A stretch of 64,000 nucleotides of DNA from Plutella xylostella (Eukaryota > Arthropoda > Insecta > Lepidoptera > Plutellidae), in assembly GCF_932276165.1 (NCBI RefSeq), contig NC_063986.1, forward strand, positions 11,854,501-11,918,500. Direction: 5' to 3'. The notes below the pieces were generated by a model. That model was not told the DNA's origin and ran no database searches. It worked only from the letters and a program-made list of their open reading frames with translations. Shown here in pieces: positions 30,967 to 41,500 of the stretch. Within the stretch, counting starts at the first letter, position 1. Each line of letters starts with the position of its first letter. The position numbers and the translations under genes are program-made.

Positions 30967-33900
30967 CTAGCTATTAAGCCACCCAAGCTCACGCCAGAAA
31001 GCCAGTAGACGACCTAGGTTGCTCATGACTTCCCGGAGGGACCCCGGAGATCCGAGGATTTTTGATCGTAGTGTCTCCACGCCTTTGCAATGTAACAAGA
31101 CATGGGAAGCTGTTTCATCTTCCTCCATGCAACTTCTGCAAAGAGGAGTGGTGGAGATTTTCATACGATATAGGTGTTTATTTAACCGGCAGTGGCCTGT
31201 TATGGTACTTATCACGACACGTAAGTTTGCTCTGTCCAAGCATAATAATTTGCGTGTTAGTTTAGTATTAATTAGTGGTACAAAAGCTTTTGTTTGTTTG
31301 CACTCGGCACTGTTACTCCAGAGATTGGTGTGGCATTCTGTCGTTCGGGAACGCAACCAAGAGCGAATTTGGTTGAAAGGGATCGGTACTATCGGCTCTG
31401 GGCCTATTGGTGCAGTGTCAGATCCCTTTCGTGCAAGTTCATCAGCAGCGTCGTTCCCCAGCGACCCGCTGTGCCCTTTTATCCACTGGAGGGTTATGGT
31501 ATTGTTTTGTGAGGCAAGCGATTCTAGAGCTGAGTGACACTCTAGTACTAGCCCCGAAGTTATAGTTTTGCTAGACAAAGCTAGCAGAACTGCAGCACTA
31601 TCAGATAGGATACGAATACGTTGATTCGTAACCTTTCTAGATTTGACTGCGTTAGCGGCCCGTGTAATAGCAACACATTCAGCCTGAAAGATTGTGTTGT
31701 ATTTGCCTAGTGCCAGTGAAAAATGGATGTTTAGGTCATCCGAGTGGACACCAGCACCCGTACCTGACGTTTTTTTGGATCCATCAGTGTATATTCTCAG
31801 TTCATATATACTGGACTGATCTCTTGATTCTTCATGCAATTGAATGTTGTAGTGCCTATTAAATATATGGATAAGCGGTATTCGATCACCAATCGCTGCC
31901 ATCATTGGTTGATGTTTTATGGCTTCCAACATAATGGATGTGTGTGACGCTGCTGAGTTATTTGCCCACAGGCCAGCTACTCTTAGTCTAAAAGCGGCGG
32001 CAGCTGCTTCCTGTTTCACCACGAGATGTAATGGTGGAAGGTCGAGAAGTACCTCGAGTGCGGCCGTGGGTGTTGATTTCATGCATCCTGTGATGGCTAC
32101 ACATGCAAGCCTTTGTAGCTTTTGCAGCTTGTTTTTTACTGAGCTAAGTTCTGTTCTGGGCCACCAGACTACAGAACCGTAAGTTATGGTAGGTCGTATG
32201 ACAGCTTTGTACAGCCATAATGTTAATTTTGGTTTAAGGCCCCAGGTTTTTCCTAACATTCGCTTACACTGCCAAAAAGCGATCGTGGCCTGTTTTATTT
32301 TGTTATCGAGATGTTTATTCCAGTTCAACTTGTTATCTAGCGTTATGCCAAGATATTTCACTTCGGTTGAAAGTGTTAGTTGAGTACCAAATAATGTAGG
32401 CAAGCTCATGTTATTGAGTTTTCTCTTGTTAGTAAATAGGACTAATTCTGTTTTACTGGGATTGACTTTTAGTCGATACTCCATGCACCATTGCTCGACA
32501 ATCTTCATTGCGGCCTGCATAACGCTACAATGAAGGTTCTCGAATTTCCCACTAATGAGGATGGTGAGGTCATCTGCATAGCCGACTGTATAGAAGCCGC
32601 TGCTGTTGAGTCGTCTAAGGAGGTCGTCAACTACCAGATTCCACAGTAGAGGTGAAAGGACCCCGCCTTGAGGGCAGCCTTTAGCTACAATGCATCTGGT
32701 TGTCCCGTTTAGGTTGAGTTGTACTGCTCTTAACTTTAACATATTATTTATCCAACCCCGTAGAGTAGGATTAACATTATATTTGGTTAAGGCAATGTTG
32801 ATACTATCGAAGTTTGTTTTATCAAAGGCCCCTTCTATGTCTATAAAGGCACCTAGTGTTGATTCTTTGTTTGTTAGCGCACACTCGATTTTGTTCACTA
32901 CGCTATGGAGTGCTGTTTCGGTCGATTTGCCAGCGGTATAGGCATGTTGGCTGTTATGTAATGGTTTTCGTTTGAGATTATTATCTCGTATGTGTCTGTC
33001 ACAAAGTCTTTCTAGGGTCTTTAGTAGAAACGACGTTAAACTAATAGGTCTGTAGGACTTTGGATCCGTGTAGTCACTTTTTCCTGATTTAGGAATAAAG
33101 GTTGCTTTCACCTCTCTCCACTGTTTAGGAATGTAGTTATGTGCTAAGCAAGCCTTAAAAATATTCGCTAAGCTTTGCACGATAACCTGTTGTCCCCACA
33201 CTAGGAGCGCGGGGAATATACCATCCAAACCAGCTGATTTGAAAGGTAGAAAGCTGTTTATGGCCCATTCAATTTTTTCAACGGTTACTGATTCTTGGGC
33301 GGTTATCCAATCAGATATTGACGGGTTCGAGTGCTCGCTATTATCCCAGGTCAGATCATCAACGAGGCGGCAGTCTGGGAAATGCGTTTCAAGGAGTACT
33401 TGGCACGTTTCTTTATCGTTGTTAGTATAGGTTTTATCGGCTTTTTTTAGGCAGCCAAGGTTTTTATTTTGACCGCAGTCTAAGATTTTTCGGACTCTAG
33501 CTGCTTCGTTGTTGGATTCAATGTTTTCGCAGAATCGACGCCATGAGTCTCCTTGGCGGATTCTTATTCGTTTTTTGTAATGTTTTTGAGCTTCTTTATA
33601 TAGCTCCCAGTCAGCATAGTGTCTAGTGTTTTTGGCCCTATTAAACAGCTTCCTAATTTTACGTCTCAGTCTCTCAAGCTCCGGTCCCCACCAGTGGGAG
33701 GTTCTGGGCCGAGTAGGCGGAGACGTAAGTGGACATGCTTGTTCATAAGATGTTGTTATACATGTTGTTAGTGACAAAACATTGGTTTCTATAGCCGCGG
33801 TGGATTGCGACATGTCTTTAAAGTTTATAGTTTGAAAGTTTTGTGTTAGTGCTTGAACGTATTTAGTTCGGTCAGTCTTCCGCGGGTTACGGCGCGGTTT

Positions 33901-34749
33901 GACTTGCGGTGGTTTCGCTTGAAGTTTAAAACATATTCTTCTATGATCGGCACAGGATGGTTCGTTTGATACATGCCAGTCCGAAATTAGGTCAGTGACG
34001 CCAGTAGTAGCAAAAGTGACGTCAACAATTGTTTGGTAACGCGATGAAACGAACGTCGGTTCAGAGCCTATATTAAGAATGTTAAGGTTTGTTGAAAATA
34101 AGTAAGTTACCAGGTTTTCACCCCTTCTGTTGGGAGTTTCACTGCCCCAGAGCGGATGGTGCGCGTTGGTATCCGCAGCGATGATCAGCTCTAGGGAGTT
34201 GGACTCGCAGTGATGCACCAGGTCCGCCAACTCACCGGGTGGAGGATCTCCATCGCCAGGCATGTAGGCGGACGCTAGTACAATTGAACTACAGTTACCC
34301 ACCAAGTTCTGAACTAACACAGCTCTTAAATCTTTCGTGCAGAACTGGGTGAGTTGTACCGCGTCCACAGAACGGGGCATGTAAATACACGTGCGTGGGT
34401 TAAGAATAGAGGTGTTTAAAAACAACTTACCCCCAATGTTGCTGAGACCGCAGATACGGCTTCCCCTGATCCACGGCTCCTGGATCAGGGCGATGGTCCC
34501 GGTGTTGACCTCCAGCTGCCTGCGTAGGGTAGCCGCCGCAATCTGCTTGTGCTGGAGGTTGGTTTGAATGACGGAGAGGTTACTGAGGCGAGCGGAGAAC
34601 ATCGCTGTCCACCGACTCCGCATCAGCATCCGACTCTTCGTCATGACCGCCACCGTCGATCCAGGACGATAGAGCCGCGGGGGTCGCAGCAGGCATCGTC
34701 TCGGTGGAGGTGCTCGGCAGGGTCGTTGGTGCCTCGACTGGTGCAGCAC
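30967..34749 (-). CDS. LINE ORF2: endonuclease, reverse transcriptase, RNase H
   Basis: About 1260 residues from the first Met; the Met codons at 34644 or 34602 are as likely, since ORF1 ends at 34580. An apurinic-type endonuclease comes first (T-N-L-Q-H near the start, A-L-I-Q-E-P-W, A-A-D-T-N-A-H-H-P-L-W). The reverse transcriptase follows with Y-R-P-I-S-L-T-S, D-I-E-G-A-F-D, G-C-P-Q-G-G-V-L-S-P and the catalytic G-Y-A-D-D-L. The RNase H reads Y-T-D-G-S-K, Q-A-E-C-V-A and G-H-S-G-S-L-G-N-D-A-A-D. A terminal Cys/His knuckle (C-x2-C-x7-H-x4-C) completes it. RNase H together with the ORF1 type places it near the LOA, R1 and I clades. Confidence 0.88.
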   Translation of the reverse strand: MLHQSRHQRPCRAPPPRRCLLRPPRLYRPGSTVAVMTKSRMLMRSRWTAMFSARLSNLSVIQTNLQHKQIAAATLRRQLEVNTGTIALIQEPWIRGSRICGLSNIGGKLFLNTSILNPRTCIYMPRSVDAVQLTQFCTKDLRAVLVQNLVGNCSSIVLASAYMPGDGDPPPGELADLVHHCESNSLELIIAADTNAHHPLWGSETPNRRGENLVTYLFSTNLNILNIGSEPTFVSSRYQTIVDVTFATTGVTDLISDWHVSNEPSCADHRRICFKLQAKPPQVKPRRNPRKTDRTKYVQALTQNFQTINFKDMSQSTAAIETNVLSLTTCITTSYEQACPLTSPPTRPRTSHWWGPELERLRRKIRKLFNRAKNTRHYADWELYKEAQKHYKKRIRIRQGDSWRRFCENIESNNEAARVRKILDCGQNKNLGCLKKADKTYTNNDKETCQVLLETHFPDCRLVDDLTWDNSEHSNPSISDWITAQESVTVEKIEWAINSFLPFKSAGLDGIFPALLVWGQQVIVQSLANIFKACLAHNYIPKQWREVKATFIPKSGKSDYTDPKSYRPISLTSFLLKTLERLCDRHIRDNNLKRKPLHNSQHAYTAGKSTETALHSVVNKIECALTNKESTLGAFIDIEGAFDKTNFDSINIALTKYNVNPTLRGWINNMLKLRAVQLNLNGTTRCIVAKGCPQGGVLSPLLWNLVVDDLLRRLNSSGFYTVGYADDLTILISGKFENLHCSVMQAAMKIVEQWCMEYRLKVNPSKTELVLFTNKRKLNNMSLPTLFGTQLTLSTEVKYLGITLDNKLNWNKHLDNKIKQATIAFWQCKRMLGKTWGLKPKLTLWLYKAVIRPTITYGSVVWWPRTELSSVKNKLQKLQRLACVAITGCMKSTPTAALEVLLDLPPLHLVVKQEAAAAAFRLRVAGLWANNSAASHTSIMLEAIKHQPMMAAIGDRIPLIHIFNRHYNIQLHEESRDQSSIYELRIYTDGSKKTSGTGAGVHSDDLNIHFSLALGKYNTIFQAECVAITRAANAVKSRKVTNQRIRILSDSAAVLLALSSKTITSGLVLECHSALESLASQNNTITLQWIKGHSGSLGNDAADELARKGSDTAPIGPEPIVPIPFNQIRSWLRSRTTECHTNLWSNSAECKQTKAFVPLINTKLTRKLLCLDRANLRVVISTITGHCRLNKHLYRMKISTTPLCRSCMEEDETASHVLLHCKGVETLRSKILGSPGSLREVMSNLGRLLAFWRELGWLNS

Positions 34750-36016
34750 TCACAGATGTGGGGCTGGAGGTGCACAGCGGTGCTGTTGGTAGCGGGTCCT
34801 CACTTTCTTCGGGAGGCTGGCTGCCCAGAACGCCGTTGTTGAAGAACCGGACGTAGATATTGCCCACTGCAAACGTCATCTGCCGTCCGAGCTCCATGAT
34901 TCTTGGCACCTCCGATCTGGGGATGCCGAGGTTGAGGAAGGAGTCCTTGCCATTGTGGATCTGGCGGTCGTACAGGGTCCAGTCCCCCACGTTGTACATC
35001 CTGTTTTGCCTGATCAGGGTTCTTTGGATGCTCAGCGGCTCGACAGTGCAGGTGTCAGGAACCAGCAGTCCAGCTCTCACCTTGGGCACTAGCTCCGACT
35101 GCCCGATGACCGCGAGCTTGGTGTTAGGCACAGGCGATGGCATCACCTCGACCGTTTTCTTCAGCCACGCGAGGGTCTCGTCGTCTTCACACCACATCTT
35201 CAAGGCCCCGTGGCTGAGGTGTGGTTTTCCCTTGAAGAGAGGGCAGAAGGGTGTTTCAGTCAGCGGGACGTCCAGCTGCTGAATTATCACCTTCTGCACG
35301 GCCACCTTCAGGTCGTTGGCCTGGTCCTCGGTGAGGCTGCGCGCCGGCACGGTGACGAGGGCGACATGCAGGTGAGTCCGCGCGACATTGGCGTAGGTTG
35401 GGGCCTGACCTGCTGCAGGAGCAACTTTTGCGCGCTTGGCGCCACCCCTCGGAGAGATTGTCTCGTCAGGGCGGACCCGCTTAGCCGAGGTTAGTTCGGC
35501 ATCAGCAGGCCTGCGCTCACCAGTGGACTGAAGCCCACCGGCCGGCGCCGCGACGGTGGCAGCATAGCTGCTCCTTTTACCCCTGCTACCCCTGGGAGTG
35601 GGGCGTCGAGGTCCAGCGGTGTTGGTGGTGGTCGCCGGGACGGTGGTGGTCGCCGGGACGGTGGTGGTCGCCGGGACAGTGGGTGCCGCGCGCGTAATCG
35701 CAGCGCTACTCCCCTTGTCCCTGGGGGCCTCGACTGTGAAGGCGGCCGGCACTGAGGCGGCACTGGGTAACGCGCGCGCTGAAGCGGCACTGCCACCCGA
35801 ACCGGCCACTGCACCAGCCGACCCCACAGTCGATTCCCTTTTGCGCCGATTTCTGTTGGCGCGCTTATTGGCGCGACGGTTCTTGCTGCCGACTTTCCGC
35901 GCCACAACGGTCTGCCATGTCCCCTCAATAGGTAGCTGCTGCTGCGGCATGGCTTCGGCGAGCTCCGACATGTTAATTGTGGGCGCGTCCTCCGCGCCCG
36001 GTTTGGCGTCTTCCAT
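34580..36016 (-). CDS. LINE ORF1 with DUF4780-like domain
   Basis: The Met at 36016 (MEDAKPG) is preferred over one 14 residues further upstream. A basic region (KNRRANKRANRNRRKRE) is followed by an Ala/Thr/Val low-complexity part with three repeats of VPATTT, then a conserved globular part (L-V-T-V-P-A-R-S, F-K-G-K-P-H-L, W-T-L-Y-D-R-Q). That part resembles the DUF4780 domain seen in ORF1 of some insect LINEs. It probably binds the element RNA (family inference). It overlaps the start of ORF2. Confidence 0.75.
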   Translation of the reverse strand: MEDAKPGAEDAPTINMSELAEAMPQQQLPIEGTWQTVVARKVGSKNRRANKRANRNRRKRESTVGSAGAVAGSGGSAASARALPSAASVPAAFTVEAPRDKGSSAAITRAAPTVPATTTVPATTTVPATTTNTAGPRRPTPRGSRGKRSSYAATVAAPAGGLQSTGERRPADAELTSAKRVRPDETISPRGGAKRAKVAPAAGQAPTYANVARTHLHVALVTVPARSLTEDQANDLKVAVQKVIIQQLDVPLTETPFCPLFKGKPHLSHGALKMWCEDDETLAWLKKTVEVMPSPVPNTKLAVIGQSELVPKVRAGLLVPDTCTVEPLSIQRTLIRQNRMYNVGDWTLYDRQIHNGKDSFLNLGIPRSEVPRIMELGRQMTFAVGNIYVRFFNNGVLGSQPPEESEDPLPTAPLCTSSPTSVSAAPVEAPTTLPSTSTETMPAATPAALSSWIDGGGHDEESDADAESVDSDVLRSPQ

Positions 36017-36110
36017 CACGACGGACGCACAGACACTATAAGTCCTCACAGCTCGCACAGGTAAATTTACAGCGGCACGTCGTCGGAGAGTTTGGTGATA
36101 TGCACGCGTT

Positions 36111-37901
36111 GTATTGAGTCCTTTGCAATCCTAATTTTTGGGCCGCCGACTCGGTTATCAGAGTAACTTGAGAGCCGGGGTCAATAAATGCTCGAAGTGT
36201 CATGTAGGTACCATCCGTGGCCTTCACTTTTAACAGGGCTGTTGCTAACATGATTTCGTCATCGCTTCCTATAGCATAATGTACGTTACGTTTTTGATGG
36301 TTTCCTGGTGTAAATGGTGTTGATGTTGGGGACATTTTAGTTGCAGTGGATGTCGTTGGTTTCATAGAAAAGGCCTTGTGCAGCAACGTATTATGTGCAG
36401 CGTTGCATTCGCGACATCGTTTTTCTGACTTGCAATAATTTTTAGAGTGATAATACAAGCAGTTTTTACATATGTTAAATTGGGCCATATGTTTTAATTG
36501 AACATCAGGTGACATACTTAGGAATTTGGTGCATTTAAATAAATCGTGGTCTTGGCGACAAAAGGAACATGATGACTTGTGTTCTTGAATATGCATTGCG
36601 TTATTGTACGATGGCTTGGAAAAATTGGTTCTGTATTCCCGATGGTAATTTTGTTGGTTGTCATTAAATGGTTTATGCAGTGTCATGTTGTCAGGTTTTT
36701 TCTTTGTCACGGGCTCCAGGGCGGTAAATTTTCCCTCTAGGAAATCCATAAACTCCTGAAGTTTCGCTAACTGACGCGGCGATTTTCTGTACTCCATGTA
36801 GTCGGTGTAAGTTTGCGTATCTAACTGTTCACACAAAATGTGCACTAATATCGGATCCCAATTCATAGTATCTACGCCTAGGTTATTAATGGCATGTATT
36901 ACTTCCATAGAGGTGTCAAATAGCTTTTTGATTTCGAATGCAGATTGGGTTTTTACATTAGGCTGTCTCAGAAATAATTGTATTTGTTTGGTGAAAAGAA
37001 GTTGCAAATTATTGTAACGATGTGTCAGCAGATCCCAGCAGGCGTCATAATTCTCGGCACTAATGTGTAGATGCTGTACGATACGCTCCGCTTCTCCCTT
37101 CAGTTTGCACTTTAATATTTGCATTTTGTGGGACTTGCTCATGTTAGGGTTCTTATGTATTGATTCTGAGAACAAGTCCATAAATGTAGGCCACTGAGAA
37201 TAATTCCCACTGAAAATAGGTATGTCAACTTTGGGTGCAGTTTGTTGCGAATGGTCAACAAAATTCAACTTCATGTTCAGTTGCTTTTTCATATCCTTAA
37301 ATGATTTTTCATGCAGTAAATATTGATTGTTATAGGTATCATCCCTCCCCTCTAGAATGCTATCTATTTGCAAATGCAAGATGTCAATGGTATTCCAACG
37401 TCCTTTCAGAGATTTTATCTCGTCCTCTATCTCCCATTTCTCTACTAGATTGTTAAGATGTAAGCTGTCAATAAGACGGATTAAAGATCTAAAGTTGCTT
37501 CTCTGAGTCCTCATGAGCTCTAGAACTTTCTCGTCCTTTATTTGCAAAGTGTCAGTACCCTCTCCAGATGCTTCCATAAATATGTCAAATGTCACTTTCT
37601 TCTCCACAGGCGGGGGTGGCGGCGGTGTCAATGGTTTAGGTTTTAAAAGCTGAACGATTTCGTCCTTAATTTGCATAACAAAATCATAAATATTTTCTGT
37701 ATAATATTGATGCGTTTTATCCTCTTCCTGCATCAAAAGCTGATGATTCTCTTCGAATGTACGCCAGAGCTCATCTATCCTTGAAGCTCTCGCCTGTCTA
37801 TATTCAAGGGTCTTTCGTTCACGAGGATCCTTTTTGATGTTTCGCGACATCCTCTTGATGTCCTCCATGACGGCGGCTTGCTTCTCTAATAGACCTTCCA
37901 T
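36111..37901 (-). CDS. BEL/Pao gag-protease, truncated by LINE insertion
   Basis: Begins MEGLLEKQAA and stays open for 597 residues up to the LINE target site. The first part is helical and charged with a PPPPPP run. Residues of about 220-390 match the DUF1759-type gag domain (V-D-I-P-I-F-S-G-N-Y, L-K-G-E-A). Cys/His knuckles follow (C-S-F-C-x4-H-x4-C, then C-x2-C-x5-H-x4-C), and the aspartic protease motif F-I-D-P-G-S-Q-V-T-L lies near the end. Reading on past 36110 enters LINE sequence and stops at 36036. The leader 37902-38122 separates it from the 5' LTR. Confidence 0.85.
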
Positions 37902-38122
37902 GTTGGTCGAATTAGGTATGCAATGAAATAGTTATAAAAGGAAAGATCTTACTTGAGTTTCTGCAACAACGCCAACTTATCTCCGAAGTAATGCACTGCA
38001 GTCCAATCACTTGCACGAAAATGTCAAAGTTTTATGTCAATAAATGTCACTGGATTTTGATTCCGCGGACCTTACGTACACGACACGCGACGCGAGGGCC
38101 TTAATCGAAGGACCAAAAAAAA

Positions 38123-38270
38123 TGTAAGGGGGGGTGGGTGCACTATGTAAATGTCAGGTAGTTAGAGGTGAAAAGACGGGTGTACGTTAAGATGGTTTAT
38201 TGAGAACTAAAATTACATGGCAACCAAATGCAGTGACAAACAATGTGCTAAATTAACAGAAAATGCATAA
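38123..38270 (-). repeat. BEL/Pao 5' LTR, inner part
   Basis: 148 bases equal to the corresponding part of the LTR at 24598. The sequence resumes at 43419 after the gypsy element. On its internal side the minus strand reads TTTGGTCCTTCGATT, which by position should contain the tRNA primer-binding site; the tRNA was not determined. Confidence 0.88.
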
Positions 38271-38534
38271 TGTAAAGCAGCCTAGTAAGCCAAGCCACGT
38301 GACCTGCTACGTCACAAGCCAAGCCGGGAGGTGTTGCCAGGCCTGCGTTGCTATGCTCGCCGCGCCTCCCCGCCAGCCGTACCAGCCGGTACCGCCCACT
38401 GCGCCTTGTATAAATAAACCCGCCACAAGTTGATCGGCGTCATTTTGCTCTTGGAAATTGTAAGGCGTTACGCTGCCCGAATAAAAAGCGATTATATTGT
38501 GCCATCTGTTTTTTACTTCTCGCCCTTCTTTATA
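38271..38534 (+). repeat. Gypsy 5' LTR
   Basis: It begins TGTAAAGCAGCC and ends TTCTTTATA. A GC-rich first half precedes a TATA box and a short downstream transcribed part. The end is set by the ATAA duplication; ends reading TG...TA are less usual than TG...CA. Confidence 0.85.
38409..38415 (+). promoter_or_regulatory. TATA box of the gypsy LTR
   Basis: GTATAAATAAACC lies in the second half of the LTR, about 150 bases before the gag-pol ATG. It is duplicated at 43289 in the 3' LTR. A TATA box at this place would set retroelement transcription start a little downstream (family knowledge). Confidence 0.55.
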
Positions 38535-38561
38535 ATCAGAAGTGGCATAAAAAAACTCACA

Positions 38562-41500
38562 ATGAAGCGCCGTTCTGCAAGAAAAGAAGACAATCGTGTT
38601 TCCGCGGTTGAAACTGCGTCTACGAGCACCAGCACCGAGACAAACTCCAACGAGGTTCGGATGGCCACAGAAGAGGAAGAAGACGACTCGCCGCCTGCCA
38701 AGAAACTACTGAAGGATCTTCTCGTCCACGAAGTTGACAAGGCTCTACGATCATTGCAAGAGGAAACACCAAAGCTGTGCCAATCTAACCTCCGTGCCGC
38801 TTCCTTAATACCTGAATTTGACCCTGAAAATGAAGACTGCACCATTACCACGTGGTTGAAAAAAATCGAACAACTCGGTGAAATACACGGATGGGATGAC
38901 AAAACAAAGTCATTTCACCTACAAGATAAGTTACGAGGCCAAGCACGAAGATGGTACAACAGGTTAGAAAGTTATGATTACACGTGGGACGATTGGAAGG
39001 TTATGTTAATCCGGGCCTTCCCTAAGCATCGAGACTACGGTAACATGCTGGAAAACATGTTAAATAGAAGAAAATTACCATCAGAAACAATGACCAAGTA
39101 CTACCAAGAAAAAATTGCCATGTGCTTTCGATGCAATTTATCGGATGCTGCTACCCTCTCTTGCATTATTCGAGGGCTCCCCGTACAGCTACAATCAAAT
39201 GCGAGGGCTTATCAGTGTACACGACCTGACCAGCTATATGAAGGTTTCCTGTCTGCTCTTGATGACTACCGATATCCGACGTTCGAGTCCCGTGCATTCA
39301 ATAAGCAGCCACTGGAAAGAAAACCGTCAGCAGCCAATACTGAAAGCGATCCGTGCCCACGGTGTAAGAAGACCGGACACCTGGTACGGTATTGCCCATT
39401 GCCAGATCTACGAAGTTGCTTCAAATGTGGCGCTCAAGGACACATTGCGCCACGGTGTCCAGTAACAAAGGACGCACCTATTAATTCAAGCAATACTGTC
39501 AAAAATATCCAACTCGTGCAAAATTACAGTGATATCTATATGAAGAGTGTGAAAGTAGATGGAACCTATGTAAAGGCATACCTTGATACTGGAAGCCAGG
39601 TTAATGTTATGTCCACTGAAGTCGCGAGGCTCCTGTCGCTGCCAATAAAGCCAACCCAAATCATACTAAAGGGATTCTCTGGTGGTATGCTCACCACCCG
39701 TGGAGAGGTAACATTCAAGCTGGAGGTCGACAAGTTAAACATCCCCTGCCAAGCCTACTTGACCGACATAAATATGAATAATATCCATTTGCTGATCGGA
39801 CAGCCTATCATCAACCATGAAGGCGTCACACTGCTTGTCCACAACAATACAGCAGTTTTACAACAAGACTGTGATTTTTTGTCACAAATTGAAGTCACGG
39901 AAGAAAGGCAAAAATTTAATGTCGTAACCCACTCTAAAGAAACCTTGCCACCTGGAAGCTCAATCATAATGGTTGACATCGAAGGCAACAACCAGGATGC
40001 TGACGTCATCACTCCGGCGCGCCACTTTGAGATGGATGGGACATCCTACTCGATTCCCGCCACGATCCTGCGCGGCTGCCAAGGCCATCTGAAGGTCTTC
40101 AACTCGGGGACCAAGGACATCCTGTGGGAGCCGGGAGTCGTCCTTGTGCGAGCTGAGATCTGCAAGCATACGCCTCTTCGCCATCAGGTTAGCCATAATG
40201 ATGTAACTACTTCATTAGCCCATAATAGCGTTTTGTGCATTAGTCCCAGCCATAGCCATAGCCATAGCCACAACCATGACTCATCAATTGGGGGTGTCAA
40301 TTTAAACGATATTGACGTAGGCGCACTAAGTGAACAAGAGCTAGATTGTTTGATAAATCTTTTGATTAAACATAAAACTTGCTTTGCTTGTAACACAAAT
40401 GAGCTAGGATGTACCGATTTAGTTCAGATGAAAATTAACCTAAATAGTGACCAGCCCATACATCGCCGTCCTTATCGTTTGTCTTATAACGAACAAGCTA
40501 TGATTACCGCTAAAGTGACAGAATTACTCGAGGCCGGCATTATTAAGGAATCCGATTCAAGTTATGCATCCCCAGTTATACTAGTAAAGAAAAAAAATGG
40601 CGATAGTCGAATGTGTGTAGATTACCGTGCGCTTAACGCTATAACTATTCGTGACCGGTACCCATTACCAAACATCGATGATCATGTTTCTAAGCTTGCC
40701 GGAAAAAAATACTTTACGTCACTAGATATGGCCCAAAGTTACCATCAATTAAGTATACACCCCGATGATACTCATAAAACTGCTTTTGTAACACCGCGTG
40801 GACAATACGAATATTTACGTATTCCTTTTGGTTTAGCCAACGCGCCATCTGTTTTCATGCGGTTAATAAATAAAATAGTTGACCTTGTAGGTAGTGACGT
40901 TAAAAGTGGTAACTGCGAAAGCGATAAAAAAAACAATAGTACGGAAATTTTAGCATTCCTTGATGACTTGCTTATACCTTCTGAGGATGTGACGTCAGGA
41001 TTACAGTTGCTCGACACTGTGTTAAGAGTGTTCGAAACTCAAAACTTGCGATTAAATATGAAGAAATGTTCGTTCCTTAAAGAAAATATTACCTACTTAG
41101 GTCATGAAATTTCATCTGACGGAATCAAACCTGGCGCATTTAAACTCGAAGCGGTATCTAAGTACCCTCACCCGCAAAACGTGCACGAAGTACGCCAGTT
41201 CTTGGGGCTTTGTAGTTATTTCCGTAAATTCATTTTTAATTTTGCGGTTATTGCTCGACCTCTTACCGAATTAACAAAAAAGAATGCAAAGTGGATTTGG
41301 GAGGAGGCACAGGAAAATAGTTTCCAGTGTCTTAAAATTAAATTATGCAATAAACCTGTCTTAGCTTTGTATGACCGAGAATTACCAACGGAGATCCATA
41401 CAGATGCATGCCAACAAGGAATAGCCGGAATACTATTACAAAGACAATCTGACGGGACGTTACGACCGGTCATGTATTACAGCCGAGTTACTAGTCGAGA

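Larger units (their letters stand above)
30878..36099 (-). mobile_element. Full-length two-ORF LINE (LOA/R1/I group)
   Basis: The plus-strand ATGCACGCGTT at 30867-30877 and 36100-36110 is an 11-bp target duplication. The element has a 5' leader, ORF1, an overlapping ORF2 with endonuclease, reverse transcriptase and RNase H, and a 3' end of five GATA units (30878-30898). Both ORFs are open and the 5' end appears complete, so this may be a competent copy. Inserted in the BEL protease region, it inactivates that BEL copy for autonomous movement. Confidence 0.85.

Noticed and set aside
35491..36041. Additional frames in the LINE ORF1 region
   Set aside because: They overlap ORF1 in its low-complexity Ala/Thr/Arg part and lack any domain; ORF1 explains the coding signal.
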